Shown: positions 14,314 through 20,989 of the stretch, one piece after another
How positions within the stretch are numbered: position 1 is the first letter of the stretch
Layout of the letters: every line of letters starts with the position of its first letter
Virus record (IMG/VR): IMGVR_UViG_3300031250_000121
Coordinates: 1-27,331 of that record
Origin: a virus
Length of the DNA: 27,331 nt
Strand: one strand, 5' to 3'
The notes under the pieces: model-generated
The model's input: the letters and a program-made list of their open reading frames with translations, nothing else
Told to the model about the DNA's origin: nothing
Databases searched by the model: none
Program-made: the position numbers and the translations under genes

Positions 14314-14489
14314 GCCCGTCGGGTCCTCTCAAACGCATCTTTCAGCGAGTCGAAGATCGCGTGCGGAGCAATCATCGCCAGGAGGCCACAACTGATCAGC
14401 AGCACGCTGAAAACGAGACGGTCGAGCACCGCCATCAGGATGCCGAGGACCGCGTTCTCGAGCATTTCGAGGATTTGCTCCCGCGTCAT
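14310..14489 (-). CDS. 59-residue single-span membrane protein
   Basis: A hydrophobic segment (about residues 12-43, from AVLGILMAVLDRLVFSVLLI through CGLLAMIAPH) lies between a charged N-terminal helix and a basic C-terminus (DAFERTRRA). It spans the membrane once, or twice as a hairpin. Coupled by four-base overlaps to the winged-helix gene upstream and the exported nuclease downstream. It could help nuclease export, immunity or exclusion, but nothing specific is seen. Confidence 0.65.
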   Translation of the reverse strand: MTREQILEMLENAVLGILMAVLDRLVFSVLLISCGLLAMIAPHAIFDSLKDAFERTRRA

Positions 14490-14953
14490 TGGCGCATCTC
14501 GAAAGAGCCGTCCGGACGGCGGGCGAAGTCGATCGCTCCCGCGACGGGCGGGCGGCGGGCGAAGATCGGCGCCAGCGTGCGGCCGACGCCATAGCGGCGC
14601 GCGACGTCGCCCAGCCACTCGCCGATGCGGATGGAGCCGCCCTGCATGAGGCTGCGCGGCAGCTGCGGCGCCGGGGCGACGATTGCCGGCGCGGCGGTCC
14701 GCTCCGGCGGCTGGGCGAGCGCATAGCCGACGCCGCGCTCGGTGATGATGGTGGCGCGGGCGCCGAGCTTCTTGCGCAGCGCGCCCACGATCGCCGAGAG
14801 GCGATCCGTCTTCGGCCGAGGCCGGCCGGCATAGACGGCGGCGAGCAGCTGCTCGCGCGTCGCCGCTCGCGGCGCGGCCGCGACGAGCCGCTCCATCAAT
14901 CGCCCCTCGCTGCGCGTGAGGCCGAGGCTTTTGAAATCGGTTTCAATAGACAT
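14486..14953 (-). CDS. Winged-helix DNA-binding protein (OmpR/PhoB C-terminal type)
   Basis: 155 residues. Residues about 10-80 match the transcriptional regulatory C-terminal (winged-helix) domain of response regulators: LTRSEGRLMERLVAAAPRAA, REQLLAAVY, an SAIVGALRKKLGARA recognition helix and IITERGVGYALA wing. There is no receiver domain. The remaining C-terminal part has a Pro/Ala linker and an IRIGEWLGDVARRYGV segment. Upstream is the best ribosome site in the region (AAGGAGGAG) after a 13-base gap, so translation is started afresh here. It is likely a phage regulator of unknown target. Confidence 0.82.
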   Translation of the reverse strand: MSIETDFKSLGLTRSEGRLMERLVAAAPRAATREQLLAAVYAGRPRPKTDRLSAIVGALRKKLGARATIITERGVGYALAQPPERTAAPAIVAPAPQLPRSLMQGGSIRIGEWLGDVARRYGVGRTLAPIFARRPPVAGAIDFARRPDGSFEMRQ

Positions 14954-14966
14954 GTCACTCCTCCTT

Positions 14967-15212
14967 TTATTCGGCTGTATGCCGCCCCAGTCTCGTCGGC
15001 ACGCCGCGCGGCATCTGCCGGACGCGAAGCTGGTCCGGCAATTCCGCAGGATCGGCGCCGACACGGTCGTTGAGATCATGAAGCCTTGCGAGAAGGCTTC
15101 CGAGTTGCTTCACGAAAATTGCGACGCCATTGCTTCGCCCCATTGAATGAGATCGAGCGCCCATTCGGGAAGTGTGATTGGTCCAGCCGATTCCGCTGTT
15201 CTCCCCCATCAC
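14967..15212 (-). pseudogene. DUF5131 (phage Gp37/Gp68) gene with large internal deletion
   Basis: An 81-codon frame whose first residues (MGENSGIGWTNHT) match the conserved start of DUF5131 proteins (usually ..T.IEWTd.T.NPW.GC). Its last 48 or so residues (GVAIFVKQLGS, then DRVGADPAELPDQLRVRQMP) match the family's C-terminal end. DUF5131 proteins are about 250 residues or more. The centre, including the CTKVSPGCxxCYA-type Cys cluster, is missing, so the product cannot have the family's activity. The frame stays open and coupled (GTGA at 15212; ATG at 15209 also possible), which suggests a recent loss or selection to keep the operon translated. Confidence 0.7.
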
Positions 15213-15562
15213 AGCAGCCCTTTCATCTTTAGGGCCTTCCGATCATTGGCGAACGTCGACGGCGTGATGCAGAGGAGATCGACGATCTCCGCGCGATTGC
15301 GCCCCTCCCGCAACAGCTCGGCGATTCTACTTTGCCGAGCGGAGACGGACTCGTGTTTGGGTGGTTCCGGAATCGGCGCCGCTGCTTCGACTGCAGTATC
15401 CAGCGGCTCCTTTTCCGTCGCTGCCGGCGCGTCGCTCGGCCAAACGCCCTCGCTGGCGCAATAGAGGCGGCGCACGAAATCGTCGAGCTCGGCCTCGCTG
15501 TCCAAGCTTCCGGCGACGTCCATGCCGTCGAGCCTCATTGTGATCGCATGCCCGCCCATCAC
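15209..15562 (-). CDS. Hypothetical 117-residue protein with C-terminal HTH
   Basis: The N-terminal 40 residues (GHAITMRLDGMDVAGSLDSE, then DDFVRRLY) form a small alpha/beta unit, followed by a Pro/Glu/Ala linker. The C-terminal 45 residues (SARQSRIAELLREGRNRAEI, then LLCITPSTFANDRKAL) look like a helix-turn-helix. DNA binding is plausible; no family is recognised. GTG at 15562 overlaps the gemA stop; ATG at 15559, seven bases from GGGAGG, is an equal candidate. Confidence 0.65.
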   Translation of the reverse strand: MMGGHAITMRLDGMDVAGSLDSEAELDDFVRRLYCASEGVWPSDAPAATEKEPLDTAVEAAAPIPEPPKHESVSARQSRIAELLREGRNRAEIVDLLCITPSTFANDRKALKMKGLL

Positions 15563-16251
15563 GCCGCCTCCCGCATCTTGTCGCCGATCTGCTTGCGCAG
15601 CCGCTGGCCGAGCCAGTGCATCAGCCGGTCGTAATCCTCCGGCTCATAATGGCCGAAAGCGGCGGCCAAACCGCGCTGCTTGCCATAGGCCTCGAAGTCG
15701 CTCGGCCATGCGCCCTCGAATCCGCTTTCGCGTACGAAGGGCACGAAGGCGCCCGTCTCGACGCAGCGCTCGGCGATGGCCCGCAGGAGCGCCCGCTTGC
15801 GGGCGATCACATCCTCGCCGCGATCCGCCGGCCAGTCGACGCCGCCGGCGCGCGCCATCCATTTCTTGAGGCCCTCGATCGCCTTGCGGGCGTCGGCGGG
15901 GTCGTTGAGGAAGCGCGTATGGGCGAGGCCGGTCTGCCGCTCGACGAAGGAAAGCAGCGCGGCGTCGTCGCGGCTGCGGGCGAGGCCGAGATTATAGGCG
16001 CCGATCCACAGCGCGCGCAGGATCGGCGCATATTTGCCGGACGCCGTCTCCGCCGGCCGGCGGCCGGACTGCTGCCCGGCGAGGCCTTTCAGCAGATCGA
16101 TGAGGCGGATCGCCTCCCGCTCCGTAAGGTGCCGCGACGAGCTGCGCCCGCCGAATTCGCGCGCGATGAGCGCGCGATAGTCCTCGTCGGAAAAGGTGGA
16201 GATGGTCTTGCGGATCGCATGGATCGCGCGGGTTTGCGAGGCTGTGGTCAT
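15559..16251 (-). CDS. gemA: GemA / DUF1018 regulatory protein (Mu gp16-like)
   Basis: 230 residues. The DUF1018 pattern is clear: RAIHAIRKTISTFSDEDYRA, then LIAREFGGRSSSRHLTEREA and LIDLLKGLAG at the N-terminus. A helical middle follows with KYAPILRALWIGAYNLGLA and the C-terminal FEAYGKQRGLAA and HWLGQRLRKQI. In Mu, GemA modulates host gene expression and DNA topology. This protein is longer than the shortest family members, with an extra domain after about residue 85. Overlaps neighbours by four bases on both sides. Confidence 0.88.
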   Translation of the reverse strand: MTTASQTRAIHAIRKTISTFSDEDYRALIAREFGGRSSSRHLTEREAIRLIDLLKGLAGQQSGRRPAETASGKYAPILRALWIGAYNLGLARSRDDAALLSFVERQTGLAHTRFLNDPADARKAIEGLKKWMARAGGVDWPADRGEDVIARKRALLRAIAERCVETGAFVPFVRESGFEGAWPSDFEAYGKQRGLAAAFGHYEPEDYDRLMHWLGQRLRKQIGDKMREAA

Positions 16252-16706
16252 GATGCGCGAGCCCTGTCTTTCTGAGATTGGTCCATCGCGTCTTGAAGGA
16301 GGGAATCGCCCCAGGCCACTCGCGCCGTCTCGAGGAAATCCGGCAGCGCCATCGGGCCGCCGAGACGTGCGGGACTGGTCGCCAGCACCGCTGCGAACTC
16401 GAGGTATGCGCACGCGAGCAGAGTGAGGAATGCGCAGCTATTTTCGCCGCGCATGGCCTTGAAGCCGGAAAGGAGATCGGCCAGCCTTTCGTCCACTTCT
16501 TCGGCATGGCTCTCGACGAGCGCATTTACCGCCGGCGAGAGGAGCCGTTCGAGCACATCCGGGTCATGCCAGACGCCATTCTCGCGCTCCTCGAGATATT
16601 GGGCTGCGAGGCGCAGCTCGTCGGCGTCGTTTATACGGCCTATCTGGCCGAGATAGCTCGAGATGCGTCGCAGCTCGGCGGCGTAGTCTTTCGCAATGGT
16701 ACTCAT
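16248..16706 (-). CDS. Hypothetical 152-residue helical protein
   Basis: Opens MSTIAKDYAAELRRISSYLG and continues as helices, with LRLAAQYLEERENG near 32-45, a moderately hydrophobic stretch (SCAFLTLLACAYLEFAAVLA, about 90-109) and a Gln/Asp-rich C-terminus. There is no signal peptide, and the hydrophobic stretch may be a buried helix. No family is recognised. Four-base overlaps with both neighbours. The start at 16706 was chosen over longer upstream frames because it gives the overlap with the preceding stop. Confidence 0.65.
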   Translation of the reverse strand: MSTIAKDYAAELRRISSYLGQIGRINDADELRLAAQYLEERENGVWHDPDVLERLLSPAVNALVESHAEEVDERLADLLSGFKAMRGENSCAFLTLLACAYLEFAAVLATSPARLGGPMALPDFLETARVAWGDSLLQDAMDQSQKDRARAS

Positions 16707-16900
16707 AGACGCCCCCGTTCGATATGAGCGGCGGCGACCTCGTAGAGCCGCTCCGCGATGATGGTGAGGCCGCGCCACGGCGCCAGGAAGGCGGCGCTGA
16801 GGACGATTCCCGCGGTCCCGGTGAGATCGAGCGCGAAGGCGACCGGCACGAGCGCCACGCCGAGCGCGAGATGAGGGAGCTTTTTCGCGGTCGCGATCAT
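16703..16900 (-). CDS. 65-residue membrane protein
   Basis: Two hydrophobic stretches (LPHLALGVALVPVAFAL at about 8-24 and GTAGIVLSAAFLAPWRGLTI at about 28-47) make a membrane hairpin, followed by an amphipathic helix ending HIERGRL. No known family. Four-base overlaps at both ends place it firmly in the early operon. Confidence 0.65.
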   Translation of the reverse strand: MIATAKKLPHLALGVALVPVAFALDLTGTAGIVLSAAFLAPWRGLTIIAERLYEVAAAHIERGRL

Positions 16901-17169
16901 GAGCGCGCTTCCTCTTCGAGAAGGTGCTGCTCTTCGGAGGTGACGGTGAAGCCGACGCCCAGCTCGTCGAGCGGCCCATAGCCTTCGACGCGGTCGCCTT
17001 CCTCGACGATCCCGCGGGCATGGAGCCACGCGAGATTCTCGACGTGCTCCTCTACCGTGTCATAGTTCGTGATCGCGGCCGCGAATTCGGCCATGAACTC
17101 CGGAGTGAATTTCGTCTCGTCGACGGTGACACGCACGACGATCACCACTTCGACCTCTCGCGTGATCAT
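16897..17169 (-). CDS. Hypothetical 90-residue acidic protein
   Basis: Starts MITREVEVVIVVRVTVDETK, a beta-strand pair, followed by FTPEFMAEFAAAITNYDTVE and HVENLAWLHARGIV, then a charged tail. The pattern 'V.V..d...fT..fm.ef.......d.v.eH...LA.L.a.G' recurs in short Mu-like and Rhizobiales phage proteins of unknown function. Strongly acidic. Overlaps the upstream gene by four bases (ATGA, 17166-17169). Confidence 0.68.
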   Translation of the reverse strand: MITREVEVVIVVRVTVDETKFTPEFMAEFAAAITNYDTVEEHVENLAWLHARGIVEEGDRVEGYGPLDELGVGFTVTSEEQHLLEEEARS

Positions 17170-17399
17170 GCCGCCGCTCCCTCGTCTTCGGCCGGCTCGA
17201 GGTTATCGAGGGCCGCGCTATAGAGATTGCCGTCGTCGTCGCGAATGCTCGCTCTGGAGCCGCGAATTGCTTTGATCGTCGCCTCGAACTCGGCGACGCC
17301 CGCGCCGACCACACGCACGCGCTGCTCGGGCTCGAAGCGCGGCTTCGCCGGCGCGTCCTCGTCTTCGAGCATTGCGCAAACATGTCCGATAGTGCTCAT
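17166..17399 (-). CDS. Hypothetical 77-residue KOW/SH3-like protein
   Basis: Reads MSTIGHVCAMLEDEDAPAKP, then FEPEQRVRVVGAGVAEFEAT, IKAIRGSRASIRDDDGNLYS and ALDNLEP. The spacing of strands with 'G..VrVvg.g...G.v..i.g..a.V.d.dG..y.a.l.nLe' suggests a small beta-barrel of the KOW/SH3 type. The start at 17399 is supported by GAGGTGA upstream, after a 10-base gap from DUF3164. Role unknown. Confidence 0.62.
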   Translation of the reverse strand: MSTIGHVCAMLEDEDAPAKPRFEPEQRVRVVGAGVAEFEATIKAIRGSRASIRDDDGNLYSAALDNLEPAEDEGAAA

Positions 17400-17409
17400 T
17401 GTCGTCACC

Positions 17410-18039
17410 TCACGCATTGGCCAGATCGATGGTGATGGAGCGCCACGGGCCGTCCGGCTCGTCGCGCTCGGCGAAGCGCACATAGGTGCGCGAGCCGATG
17501 ATGCGCATGCTGTCGCGCACCGCTTTCATGCCGCGCTGCCAACGCTCGTCCTCGATCTCGACGCGCAGCAGCATGAAGATTTCGCTGCGGTTGATCTTGC
17601 CCTGCTGGTCCACCTGGAAGGCGCGCGTCACCAGGGCGCGGATCTCCGAGCGAGACTCGGAGGCCCAATCGGTCAGGCATTCGTCGACGAGCCTCTTAGC
17701 CGCCTGCAGCTCGGGCCCGAAGTCGATCTGATCCTGCACCTGCACCTGCACCTTCTGAAGGCCGTCGAAGCTGGTGAGCGTGAGATTGCCCTTCTGCCCG
17801 CCGAGCGGCGCGCCATATTCCTGCGCGACGAGCGCCTGCAGGCTGCCGATGTCGTCGAAAGTGTGGCCCTTGAAGCGGGCGATCTGCGCGGAGAGATCAC
17901 GGGCGTGGTCCATGATCTTGCGGACCTCGCCGTCGACGAGGAGGTCCATTGGCTTGATGGATTCGACGGGCACGAAGGCGCCGCGCGCATCCTTGCGATA
18001 GGGCTTGTCGTTGATAATGGTTTCGGCTGCGTCAGCCAT
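17410..18039 (-). CDS. DUF3164 family protein
   Basis: 209 residues, a good match to DUF3164, common in the early regions of Mu-like phages. Key segments are the K.yrkD..G..vPve.iKpmD opening, VRKIMDHARDLSAQIARFKG, the GAPLGGQKGNLTLTSFDGLQKVQVQV core (about 76-101), LVTRAFQVDQQGKINRSEIF and a DERWQRGMKAVRDSMRIIG block, ending in a YVRFAERDE strand. Its function is unknown. It overlaps the DnaA-like gene by eight bases. Confidence 0.9.
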   Translation of the reverse strand: MADAAETIINDKPYRKDARGAFVPVESIKPMDLLVDGEVRKIMDHARDLSAQIARFKGHTFDDIGSLQALVAQEYGAPLGGQKGNLTLTSFDGLQKVQVQVQDQIDFGPELQAAKRLVDECLTDWASESRSEIRALVTRAFQVDQQGKINRSEIFMLLRVEIEDERWQRGMKAVRDSMRIIGSRTYVRFAERDEPDGPWRSITIDLANA

Positions 18040-18523
18040 GTGCGGACTCCAAATGCTGTTCGAAAGAGGGGCGCGCGTCGTCGGCCGCGAGGACGGCCTG
18101 GCAGAGCGCGTGGATTTCGTGAATGGACGCCATGCCGGCGGCGCGTTCTCCGCCGGCGAGGATGCGCTCGGCGATCGAGCGCGGATCGAGGGACGGGGCG
18201 CGCGGGTTCATCCCGAGCGCGCGCAGGCGGGCGATGGCGAGGATCGCCGTCTCGACGCCGTCCATCATCTCGCGGAAGGCGGGACTGCGCCGTCGCGCCT
18301 CGACCGTCGCGAAGCACGTCTGCGCTCTGTGCTCGTCCCAGCCGAGCGCCTCGCCGACCTCCGCGAAGGTGAGGCGAGCGAGGCTCGCGCCGAACCAGAA
18401 GGCGAGCATGCGCGCCGACAGGACGAGATGGTCGCGCCGATGCGACGAGAGCAGGCCGGGCTCGACCGCGTAATGCGTCGCGCAGCCGGTGATGACGTCT
18501 CGCATGATGACGGAGGCGCTCAT
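18032..18523 (-). CDS. DnaA domain IV-like DNA-binding protein
   Basis: 163 residues. The first 75 resemble the DnaA C-terminal DNA-binding domain: an initial helix (MRDVITGCATHYAVEPGLL), the S..RR..LV..AR..AFWF core helix (about 26-44), a second HTH helix pair (LTFAEVGEALGWDEHRAQTC), and a following helix. The DHST signature is degenerate (DEHR). No AAA+ domain is present. The rest is helical (AFREMMDGVETAILAIARLR and beyond). It may recognise DnaA-box-like sites or act as a competitor of host initiation; this is inference. The start overlaps the upstream stop by four bases. Confidence 0.75.
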   Translation of the reverse strand: MSASVIMRDVITGCATHYAVEPGLLSSHRRDHLVLSARMLAFWFGASLARLTFAEVGEALGWDEHRAQTCFATVEARRRSPAFREMMDGVETAILAIARLRALGMNPRAPSLDPRSIAERILAGGERAAGMASIHEIHALCQAVLAADDARPSFEQHLESAHG

Positions 18524-18756
18524 AGCTCGTCTCCCGGCTCATCCCAGGCGACCTGGAACTCTTCGGCGTCCTCTTTGACGTCGCCGATACGATCCTCGGC
18601 CTTGGAGACGATCGACTGGTCGATATCGCCCCAGATCAGCGCGATCTCCGCATAGAGATTCGCGATCTTCTGAAGACGATCGAGCGTCGCCTTCTGCGCC
18701 CTCGGCGTCGACCATGTGCGCAGAGGCGCGTTCGCGTTGATGACGATCTCTCTCAC
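18520..18756 (-). CDS. Hypothetical 78-residue protein
   Basis: GTG-started (18756), giving (V/M)REIVINANAPLRTWSTPRA, a helix pair with LDRLQKIANLYAEIALIWGD and an acidic C-terminus (DVKEDAEEFQVAWDEPGDEL). The GTGA overlap with the upstream stop supports this start. No family is recognised. A basic N-terminus plus acidic tail is often seen in small phage regulators, but no motif proves that. Confidence 0.62.
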   Translation of the reverse strand: MREIVINANAPLRTWSTPRAQKATLDRLQKIANLYAEIALIWGDIDQSIVSKAEDRIGDVKEDAEEFQVAWDEPGDEL

Positions 18757-19100
18757 GCCGCGCCTCCGTGCATGGTTGCGGCGAGGGCGCGCTCGCGCTC
18801 GAAGACGGTGACGAGATCGATGACGCCGCCGGCGCGCACGCCGGCGCGGATCGCCTCGAGCCGCGCGAACTCCTCGCCGAAATCGCGCTTGGTGAACCAG
18901 CGGCGCATGACGGCGATCTGCTTCTCGAGCGAGGCGCGCTCCTCGTCGATCGCTGCGCATCGCTGCGCGATGTCCTCGAGCGTCTCGGCGATCCAGGCTG
19001 CCTGCTTGGCGGAGAGCGTCGTCTCGCCCCGCGCGGCCTTGCCGCCCATTAGCGAGGCCACGAACAGCAGGTCCGCGGAAAGAGTGGTGCGCTCATACAT
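18753..19100 (-). CDS. Hypothetical 115-residue protein with coiled coil
   Basis: MYERTTLSADLLFVASLMGG is followed by a helical, probably coiled-coil region (ETLEDIAQRCAAIDEERASL, then EKQIAVMRRWFTKR) and a C-terminal FERERALAATM helix. No recognised family. It overlaps the upstream zinc-finger-like gene by eight bases and the downstream gene by four. Confidence 0.62.
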   Translation of the reverse strand: MYERTTLSADLLFVASLMGGKAARGETTLSAKQAAWIAETLEDIAQRCAAIDEERASLEKQIAVMRRWFTKRDFGEEFARLEAIRAGVRAGGVIDLVTVFERERALAATMHGGAA

Positions 19101-19506
19101 TCGCGCCTCCCTTGATCCGCGAGTGCGCGCAGCCGGCGCGGCAGGCGTGGAAGAGCGCCGTGCGCGTCGCCGATGTGCCGATGTGCTTCATCTTCTGCTC
19201 GGCGAGGCAGCGGTCGCGGCCGATCTCGCCGAGCACTGGGCATTCGACGATCGCGCCCATGAAGGCGCCGCGCACCTTCGCCTCCACCTTGCCCCAGTCG
19301 CCCTTGTAGTTGCCGCGGCAGATGGAGGAGACGACGGCAGTGGAATAGTCGATGCGCCTGGCGACAGCCGTCGCGGTCGAGCGATTGGCCTCCTGCGCCA
19401 GCGTCTCGATCCAATCGGGCAGAGCGTCGCCGAAAGCCTCGCGCGCATTCTCCAGGAAGTCGACGTCCTTGCGAGACGAAATATTAAGGTTAACGGCGGC
19501 GGTCAT
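19093..19506 (-). CDS. HTH protein with C-terminal Cys cluster, Mu-like early gene
   Basis: 137 residues. The middle (about 25-70, DALPDWIETLAQEANRSTAT, VARRIDYSTAVVSSICRGNY, then KGDW) is a helix-turn-helix of the kind that reads 'S....S..L.G.Y.GD'. The C-terminus holds ECPVLGEIGRDRCLAEQ and a further ACRAGCAHSR, four Cys with nearby His that could bind zinc. This combination recurs in Mu-like phages of Proteobacteria just after gene B. It may regulate early transcription; no target is known. Four-base overlap upstream (ATGA). Confidence 0.75.
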   Translation of the reverse strand: MTAAVNLNISSRKDVDFLENAREAFGDALPDWIETLAQEANRSTATAVARRIDYSTAVVSSICRGNYKGDWGKVEAKVRGAFMGAIVECPVLGEIGRDRCLAEQKMKHIGTSATRTALFHACRAGCAHSRIKGGANV

Positions 19507-20153
19507 GAGCGCGCATCCTCTGCGATCGTCTCTCCGACGATGCGGTTCTTGTTGGGATCGAACACGATGGACGCGGAGAACACTTTCGGCGCCTGCGGGC
19601 CGGTGTCGGCGGATTTCTGCAGACGGAACGTCCCGGCCTTGGCGCCGGTCTTTCCGCGCATGCCGGGCGGCGCCTTCGCGCCCTTCTTGTAGGGCTCGAT
19701 GATCGCCACTACGCCCGCCTTCACGAGGCGGCGGACATAGGTCTCCGCCGTGCGCGTCTTGACCGGCGTCTCCTCGGTCGAGGCCGCGACCGCCAGCTCC
19801 GAGAGCGTGAAGCTCGGCAGCGTGCGCATGGCGCGCCAGAGCTGCTGCTGGATGCGGCCGCGCTCGCCGGTGAAGCTCTCCCGCCGCACGACGGGCGCTT
19901 TGCGCGACGGCTTGGCGATGCGATAGACGTCCGCGATTACATAGCCGTCCTTGCGCTCGCCGATTTTCTTGACGACGCCGTCGCGCAGCAGCGCCTGAAC
20001 GTAAGTTTTCACGGCCCAATAGGTGACGCCGTCCGAGCTGAGAGAGACGTCGCGGGTCGTGAAGCCCTTGGCGTCCAGCTCCTGCATCACTTTCCAGTAA
20101 TGCTCGGGGCCGCGCGGCAGGGAGATGTCGATCTGGAAGGGGCGCTGCATCAT
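19503..20153 (-). CDS. Winged-helix-like protein following gene B
   Basis: 216 residues from MMQRPFQIDISLPRGPEHYW. Two winged-helix-like units are apparent: residues about 10-75 (HYWKVMQELDAKGFTTRDVS, TYVQALLRDGVVKKIG, VIADVYRIAK) and about 95-150 (QQLWRAMRTLPSFTLSELAV, TAETYVRRLVKAGVVAIIEP). The C-terminus is basic. It overlaps B by four bases (or one, if the second ATG is used). DNA binding is likely; whether it regulates or helps transposition is unknown. Confidence 0.72.
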   Translation of the reverse strand: MMQRPFQIDISLPRGPEHYWKVMQELDAKGFTTRDVSLSSDGVTYWAVKTYVQALLRDGVVKKIGERKDGYVIADVYRIAKPSRKAPVVRRESFTGERGRIQQQLWRAMRTLPSFTLSELAVAASTEETPVKTRTAETYVRRLVKAGVVAIIEPYKKGAKAPPGMRGKTGAKAGTFRLQKSADTGPQAPKVFSASIVFDPNKNRIVGETIAEDARS

Positions 20154-20923
20154 GCCCTCCCTGCGACGATGCGGAGCCGGCCCGTGCGCGCCTTCGGCGC
20201 TTCGCCCGTGTAGATCGCGCCGCCGTAGCCGACCTTGGCAAGCGTCTTCACGCCCGCGTTGCGCGCCCATTCGCGGGCGTGATTGAGCGAGACGACGACA
20301 CGCCGCGCGCGGCCTGCGCCCTTGATGCGAATTTCGTCCAGCAGATCGTCGTCGATATGGACGCCTGCGAGGAAGATGTCGGCGAGCTTGCGACAGTCCT
20401 CGAGGTCACAGGCCTCCGCTCCGAACCAGGAGAGCACGCGATTGTGGACGCGCTCGAAGCGCGCCAGCTTGGTCGGCAGCTCCTCCTCGCCGATGAGCAG
20501 CACGGGCACCTGGCTGTGCTCGGCCAGCTCGCGCACGATCTCGATCAAGCCCTTGTCGACGAGCTTGTCGGCCTCGTCGATGAGCAGCGGACGGTCGCGA
20601 TCTTCGGCCAGCAGCTGAATGGCCAGCTGCACGAGATCGGCGGTGGAGCCGCGTGGCTCGGCTATGCCGCCCTCGTTGAGAATGGCGCGCACGAAGCTCT
20701 TGCGGTTCCAGCTCTCACCGACTTCGACGCGGATCGCGCCGGTCTTGTTCTGCACATAGATGCTGGCGTAGCTCTTGCCGTAGCCCGACGGCGCGTGCAT
20801 GACGCCGAGGTTGGGCAGATGCGGCCCGCGATCCTGCAGCATCTTCACCAGGGTGAAGAAGCCGGCCACGTTCTTCAGCGCGGCGAGGGTCGGCGGTTTG
20901 ACTAATGGCGTTGCTTCTGACAT
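20150..20923 (-). CDS. muB: AAA+ transposition target activator (MuB-like)
   Basis: 257 residues. It has Walker A APSGYGKS (44-51), Walker B RPLLIDEADK (111-120), a sensor-like LLIGEEELP (142-150) and the C-terminal DNA-binding helical part (about 175-230). MuB-type proteins bind target DNA with ATP, attract the transposase, stimulate it, and give target immunity. It is shorter than Mu B (312 residues) and starts almost at the AAA domain, so the N-terminal HTH domain of Mu B appears to be missing. The ribosome site (GAGAAG) is weak. A 66-base gap separates it from A. Confidence 0.93.
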   Translation of the reverse strand: MSEATPLVKPPTLAALKNVAGFFTLVKMLQDRGPHLPNLGVMHAPSGYGKSYASIYVQNKTGAIRVEVGESWNRKSFVRAILNEGGIAEPRGSTADLVQLAIQLLAEDRDRPLLIDEADKLVDKGLIEIVRELAEHSQVPVLLIGEEELPTKLARFERVHNRVLSWFGAEACDLEDCRKLADIFLAGVHIDDDLLDEIRIKGAGRARRVVVSLNHAREWARNAGVKTLAKVGYGGAIYTGEAPKARTGRLRIVAGRA

Positions 20924-20951
20924 TTTCTTCTCGCTTCTGGTTTTTGAAATC

Positions 20952-20980
20952 GGGTCGCCGCTGCAACGGCGGCCCTTTTT
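20952..20980 (+). terminator. Possible intrinsic terminator facing rightward, between A and B
   Basis: GGGTCGCCG (20952-20960) pairs with CGGCGGCCC (20967-20975) over a six-base loop, with one T-G pair, and is followed on the plus strand by TTTTT. That is a normal terminator for transcripts going right, against the phage genes. On the minus strand no U-run follows. It could stop antisense RNA before gene A. Confidence 0.55.
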
Positions 20981-20989
20981 CGTTGAGGC

